This document shows positions 62,101-64,000 of a stretch of DNA of 64,000 bases, piece after piece. The notes under the pieces are model-generated. The model had not been told where the DNA came from, did no database searches, and worked only from the letters and a program-made list of their open reading frames with translations. Location: NCBI GenBank assembly GCA_964019425.1, contig OZ025796.1, positions 806,001 through 870,000 on the forward strand. Direction: 5' to 3'. The stretch's first letter is position 1. Every line of letters begins with the position of its first letter. The translations under genes were made by a program, and so were the position numbers. The stretch comes from Flectonema sp. DT1601 (lineage: Eukaryota > Euglenozoa > Diplonemea > Diplonemida > Diplonemidae).

Positions 62101-64000
62101 AGGGGATTGTCCTGGTGCCATTTAATAGCTCGTCGAAGATAGTTCGCGTCCGTGAACCATATCCCAGGAGGAGTCCTCATTAGTGAGGAGTTTGTTACGT
62201 CTCCCAATAATGGATGAATACCATTTCCTATTTGAATTAGTCCGACATGAATATCATCCAGAGGCAATTCAGCTACGAAGCTCCCGAGTGCCTCAAGAAG
62301 CCCATAATATCCAACAGGGTGTCTTCTAAACGATTGTTGCATCGATGCAGATCCGTCAAAAATGAAAATTAAATCCATTGCAGGGCACTCTCCATAAGCC
62401 TTATACATACATTCTCCTTTTGCATTTATAAAACATGAATCCAGCTTGGCACAATCACACGTGTCAGCTGCTGAACATGTACGCAGGGAACAAATACCAA
62501 AGTCAAGGCCACACAATGAATTACTTTGACATTCGGTGTCGTTCTTTAATCCTCCACACACTGTAGGTTGACAATTTCCTGAAGATGACACATCCCAAGT
62601 ACATCTCGGATCCCTTCCGCAGGATAATTCATTGCTCCCGTGCACAGCACACACATGTTGAACACATTTCGATAATGAAAGCGACCATTCACAATTCCCA
62701 TCTGCTCCACAGCTTATTTCAGAGCTGTGAGTTGGACATCGAGCCTTTTCTTGACAACCACTGTAACTATTATACACACAGTCGGCGTCGTCGGTACAGT
62801 TTGATATATCATGATGTTGACACTTCTTCACTTCGCACTTATTTGTCCATCTACAATTAGAGTTATAGATACAGTTATCTTCTGTTGAAGAATAACACTC
62901 TGCTAAATGACACAGGGATTCAGTTTGATTCCAAGAACAGTAAGTTGACCTCTCACAATTATCTTGTCCCATTAGGCACGGTAGGTATTCATGACAAGTA
63001 ACGTAAACTGGATCCCATCTGCAATAGCCACGAGATGCATGGCAAGCATCTGGAGTACAGCGAGACACACAAGGTGACGCAATGCACTCCAAGCTTGCAG
63101 CACTCCAAGTACAGACACCGGTATAGGCACATGTGGCTTCTGCGGTGTAAGAGTCGCAATGCACTGCCCAATCTAATGATAACGCAGGAGCTTGGCATAT
63201 ATCATACAGCGGGTTGCTGATTGTAGTTGAGAAAACATCAATGGTGATACCAAAGAAGTGACGGTCACTATTATGAGCTGTGCTCAAGGTCTTCAAGTTT
63301 ATTGCAGTCTGGCTATCAAGAGTGGTAGGAGTCGGGTATTTCATAATAAAAATGGAAAACACAACTACATTCATTGACTTTAGTTTATCCATTGCTGTAT
63401 TTGTATTACCCATGTCGATGGGATTACCCGTTGATATTATAATCATAGCAAGCTTCTGTCCAACAGAATCGCGATGCAAGAATGTATTTACAGCATATTC
63501 TAGTGCTGGCGTGATCGTCCTTGTTCCCTTTAATGGGTTTGCATTGTGCCAGTTAAGGTCAATTAGTAATTCGTTGAAGTCGCCTGAGAGCTTTCCTTGT
63601 GTTCCAACAGGGGGTGTTTTGAAATTAGATCCGAATTGGATAAGTGCGACTCTCATAGTATCAGATTGGGTTACAGGATCAACAGCAAGTTGTCCAGAGA
63701 GAGGAAGCTGTTGTATCCAATCACGAATCACTGTGAGGATGGCATTGTATCCTTGAGGATGACGAGAGAGAGGTCCCGATGCAGCATTGGAACCATCAAA
63801 TACAACAACAATATCAAGCTGTACACATGCAGCAAACACTGGATTTATACAAGTAGTTGTGTTATGATTATAATGACAATTAACATCTTTATGACACGAA
63901 CATGTATCTAGTTGATTACAGACCTTGGAAACACATGATAAGTTGCTACTATCCCACATGCACTCTTCTGTACACTGGTCAGAGTTTTTTAGTCCACAAC
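56124..64000 (-). CDS. Giant surface protein: five vWA domains, Cys/Trp repeats, mucin-like repeats, EGF, one TM (partial, runs off right edge)
   Basis: The frame is open to base 64000 and in-repeat (CGLKNSDQC... precedes the first visible Met), so the N-terminus is missing. Numbering from that Met, vWA domains start near residues 49, 530, 1018, 1463 and 1930. Between them run Cys-rich modules of the form CxW(N/D)xxxxxxC, tens of copies. Then come a PT(A)VPTAIPT mucin-like stretch (about 2190-2340), seven exact 16-residue repeats (2370-2481), an EGF-like module (CDAKHGICYVDANSKRQC), a membrane span (VPVLAGAGGFLIVICLIAVV) and an acidic tail ending EFQEDDEILQ. Full MIDAS DxSxS is kept only in domains 2 (FDGSASM) and 5 (IDDSMSM). 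An adhesin-like role is inferred. Confidence 0.9.
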   Translation of the reverse strand, partial: CGLKNSDQCTEECMWDSSNLSCVSKVCNQLDTCSCHKDVNCHYNHNTTTCINPVFAACVQLDIVVVFDGSNAASGPLSRHPQGYNAILTVIRDWIQQLPLSGQLAVDPVTQSDTMRVALIQFGSNFKTPPVGTQGKLSGDFNELLIDLNWHNANPLKGTRTITPALEYAVNTFLHRDSVGQKLAMIIISTGNPIDMGNTNTAMDKLKSMNVVVFSIFIMKYPTPTTLDSQTAINLKTLSTAHNSDRHFFGITIDVFSTTISNPLYDICQAPALSLDWAVHCDSYTAEATCAYTGVCTWSAASLECIASPCVSRCTPDACHASRGYCRWDPVYVTCHEYLPCLMGQDNCERSTYCSWNQTESLCHLAECYSSTEDNCIYNSNCRWTNKCEVKKCQHHDISNCTDDADCVYNSYSGCQEKARCPTHSSEISCGADGNCEWSLSLSKCVQHVCAVHGSNELSCGRDPRCTWDVSSSGNCQPTVCGGLKNDTECQSNSLCGLDFGICSLRTCSAADTCDCAKLDSCFINAKGECMYKAYGECPAMDLIFIFDGSASMQQSFRRHPVGYYGLLEALGSFVAELPLDDIHVGLIQIGNGIHPLLGDVTNSSLMRTPPGIWFTDANYLRRAIKWHQDNPLSTTSPEIYIQEALLGSVSMFSRSTNKIGSKRVIVVISTSVIADVVFSTTVMAQLNQMEVSIFGISLRRYELYTEQSAAVFTSMQPLAPGTSAILSLQVDEVKDKLSTLCDRYSSWGESIGIPPVTGRGVSCEKLSKSVCITKRFCKYRNGFCFESPCGRLCDEEQCSAAAECSWDAAFLICDSRVSQTCSSQSGEQFCLNMPSCSWNKNGICSEVNCTYGTDEAACISDKRCYYDIYRDTCLEDICGSHRSQALCISSGCSWDFFKGCNQRLCDCKTKECCDTEENNFWCTWDGSSCNIKNCIIYRDEIDCLNARDCRWEASLNQPSYCREEVCDAYSKTCSDHPGCQKPSKTSACIAKACKSSTSANSCVADHSEDLCTWDGSFCNAATYSSCPMIDIVVLFDGSSKLSEPYGTVGTGYEAMVEQLRNFIRFGTGVLASRQPSRYVEGTADFAFIQYSGREVKNSSIIPSKHITDAGKFSGHRSQIINELQWHLTHQGNEDTYISESLDAAVQLFQNRTEDKRERLLLIYGGSEILDLPAASSKIAKLSALGRIQMRAISLSPNTYEPANGATASLQALVGFENVVTFESEDFKTLFADNLCSERLQWGIQPLESKKTCQMEKTVSQCRMNAMCQWNDKLTLCYPSDCLQYATQSLCYASLGRCTFNVGEALCLSSTCLRHTSSPSCEYDDHCMWNSTVHVCTADSCATTTEQSCNFEEECSWNNNTCTHKKCNYDEVTLCNSFPSCSWNARVQSCFTKPCPHPGNCEIRSGCADYSFGKTAEMDCTLQNCQWNASENLCQEVSSRSCPEKDFCSCAASGSECMWDHRQSFCSNPTIQCNDIDVVVIIDASINMWKPFGSHSTGAGAVLRYIDEWVANIKASGDLKMRLDFIFNDYSHFGGKGLTVARGVKKSDYAGSVVKSNDNGTALHPAIERAVQLFSSASPNKKKVLLTISSGHFTDSNTLLSAAVASQIVKFDITMYGLLLRQKTTATYDDALREVLLRRYMAPIQGNRRLVESISVDELPEKLLSLCDPSSDVGKYSATNPNENVVNCKSSNIGDCLNVKYGWCDWSFEDNRCVDSKCLSVGCSSQDCNLLGSCHIGNDKVCVSNTTECSSYNESYCHSSSACSWKGSYCTGSNPFCIATTENKCTDDTNCYWNSSSSQCNRRACLYNNSNDCNNGDCTWLTDDNICVKRSSASCSKIPCTKTNLHCCECTALYNENSCFTNRNCFWDVSSGPAMCKSTSALCQSISAVSECDSHNLCHWGYKGCTDQVNFCSTVTESCKCSTIEGCFWVDADNKCIANDIMCPLLDIAIIIDDSMSMGNKYNRFTSKFSGILSELHQFIRNAPLSGSLLKDTTNEIRLAAASMSSSRSDYIVSGVYNDIFTNIMSLAKQSMWEGRASISFGLETALHMLPPTKGRKQVILIISSGDFVDSSTPETMLKLQKASAYGIQLFGFQLTDSNGKSDGYSSNLRELVTGEHIQSGTITDLQSVLTSFCHPKSSFGKVVATSNSQLPCSMYSEADCIGQNHCANELNTCVRSDCLSECVKSDCVLSRRCSWLTSCVQKPEPPPTAIPTAVPTAVPTAIPTAVPTAVPTAVPTAVPTWHPPHIRTFVPTAIPTAVPTAVPTAIPTAVPTAVPTAIPTAVPTAVPTAVPAVVPTAVHTLVPTHIRTFVPTAIPTAVPTVVPTFSPPHIRTFVPTAVPTAVPTAIPTSVPTTAPLTKLPDTFSPPTPQTSTPTNTSTSVPDTNSPTSLPSGSTVVPDTNSPTSLPSGSTVVPDTNSPTSLPSGSTVVPDTNSPTSLPSGSTVVPDTNSPTSLPSGSTVVPDTNSPTSLPSGSTVVPDTNSPTSLPSGSTVVPDTKSPTVTGSPSSGHPCLNSSNPCDAKHGICYVDANSKRQCICKEGYRCISGCEVFVNHTCDVLKSSSDFPLVPVLAGAGGFLIVICLIAVVFLRMKKEAYKPEFETIDIQDPLVELGEYEFQEDDEILQ
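56515..56850 (+). repeat. Seven tandem 48-bp repeats
   Basis: Seven complete units beginning TCTGGAACAACTGTTGAGCC, 48 bp each, encoding the 16-residue unit VPDTNSPTSLPSGSTV on the minus strand. The only variation I see is a synonymous C/T at the Ser codon. Near-identity at silent sites shows very recent expansion or gene conversion. Confidence 0.97.
56935..57385 (+). repeat. Degenerate 12-bp tandem array (PTAV/PTAI)
   Basis: Units of the form GTTGGTACCGCA vary mainly at the third position of the Ala/Val/Ile codons (ACC, ACA, ATC variants). They are grouped into higher-order blocks broken by a recurring CACAAAAGTCCGGATGTGAG segment that encodes HIRTFVPT. The stretch encodes a Pro/Thr-rich stalk likely to be glycosylated. 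Confidence 0.93.

Noticed and set aside
63957-63959. First visible Met as the start of the giant surface protein
   Set aside because: The frame is open to the window edge and the preceding residues continue the Cys-repeat pattern, so the true start lies outside.

Overview
This is nuclear DNA from a eukaryotic flagellate. Every gene I can support (about 25, plus a few small candidates) lies on the minus strand across the full 64 kb, with short AT-rich gaps. In front of many start codons the minus strand carries a pyrimidine-rich tract followed by AG. This layout, with intact calpain, MORN, class III cyclase, GAF-phosphodiesterase and DOT1-like genes, fits a unidirectional polycistronic cluster processed by spliced-leader trans-splicing, as in Euglenozoa. 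Unlike trypanosomatids, at least six genes contain cis-spliced GT-AG introns (eight introns placed at base resolution, each restoring one frame). A bodonid- or diplonemid-like euglenozoan is my best guess, but I cannot prove the lineage and no spliced leader gene is visible.

Layout, left to right (transcription runs right to left). 1-7.1 kb: the 5' part of an XRN exonuclease gene running off the left edge, a small coiled-coil protein, a large Ser-rich protein with a p25-alpha-like C-terminus, and a SET-domain protein. 7.9-16.5 kb: two proteins of unknown function, a MORN-repeat protein, a DOT1-like methyltransferase, a probable mitochondrial protein and a short-chain dehydrogenase. 16.8-29.9 kb: a three-exon unknown gene whose 416-nt intron holds an odd GC-rich block, two Clu/TPR-type proteins flanking a catalytically complete calpain, and a coiled-coil protein. 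30-37.9 kb: a soluble tandem-domain cyclase, a PDZ-tailed protein with an (SPH)n repeat, and a coiled-coil protein. 39.4-48.6 kb: FKBP, a secreted cadherin-like fragment, a type II membrane glycosyltransferase-like protein, a triple-GAF cyclic-nucleotide phosphodiesterase and an unknown acidic protein. 48.9-52.0 kb: PRPF4, a U4/U6 snRNP WD40 protein, split by an intron made almost wholly of 483 pure CAA units. 52.5-54.4 kb: a TA-flanked DNA transposon inside a poly-G tract. 56.1-64 kb: a very large surface protein with five vWA domains, Cys/Trp repeats, mucin-like repeats, one EGF-like module and a single membrane span, running off the right edge.

Functionally the window mixes cAMP-type signalling (cyclase plus phosphodiesterase), probable flagellar or cytoskeletal proteins (MORN, coiled coils, calpain, PDZ), RNA metabolism (XRN, PRPF4) and surface proteins. 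The main sequence-level observation is that all eight cis introns begin T-rich and end in an A/C-rich stretch closing in CAG, while the gene-leading acceptors are mostly pyrimidine-rich. The PRPF4 CAA expansion lies exactly at such an acceptor. No rRNA, tRNA or CRISPR array was found.
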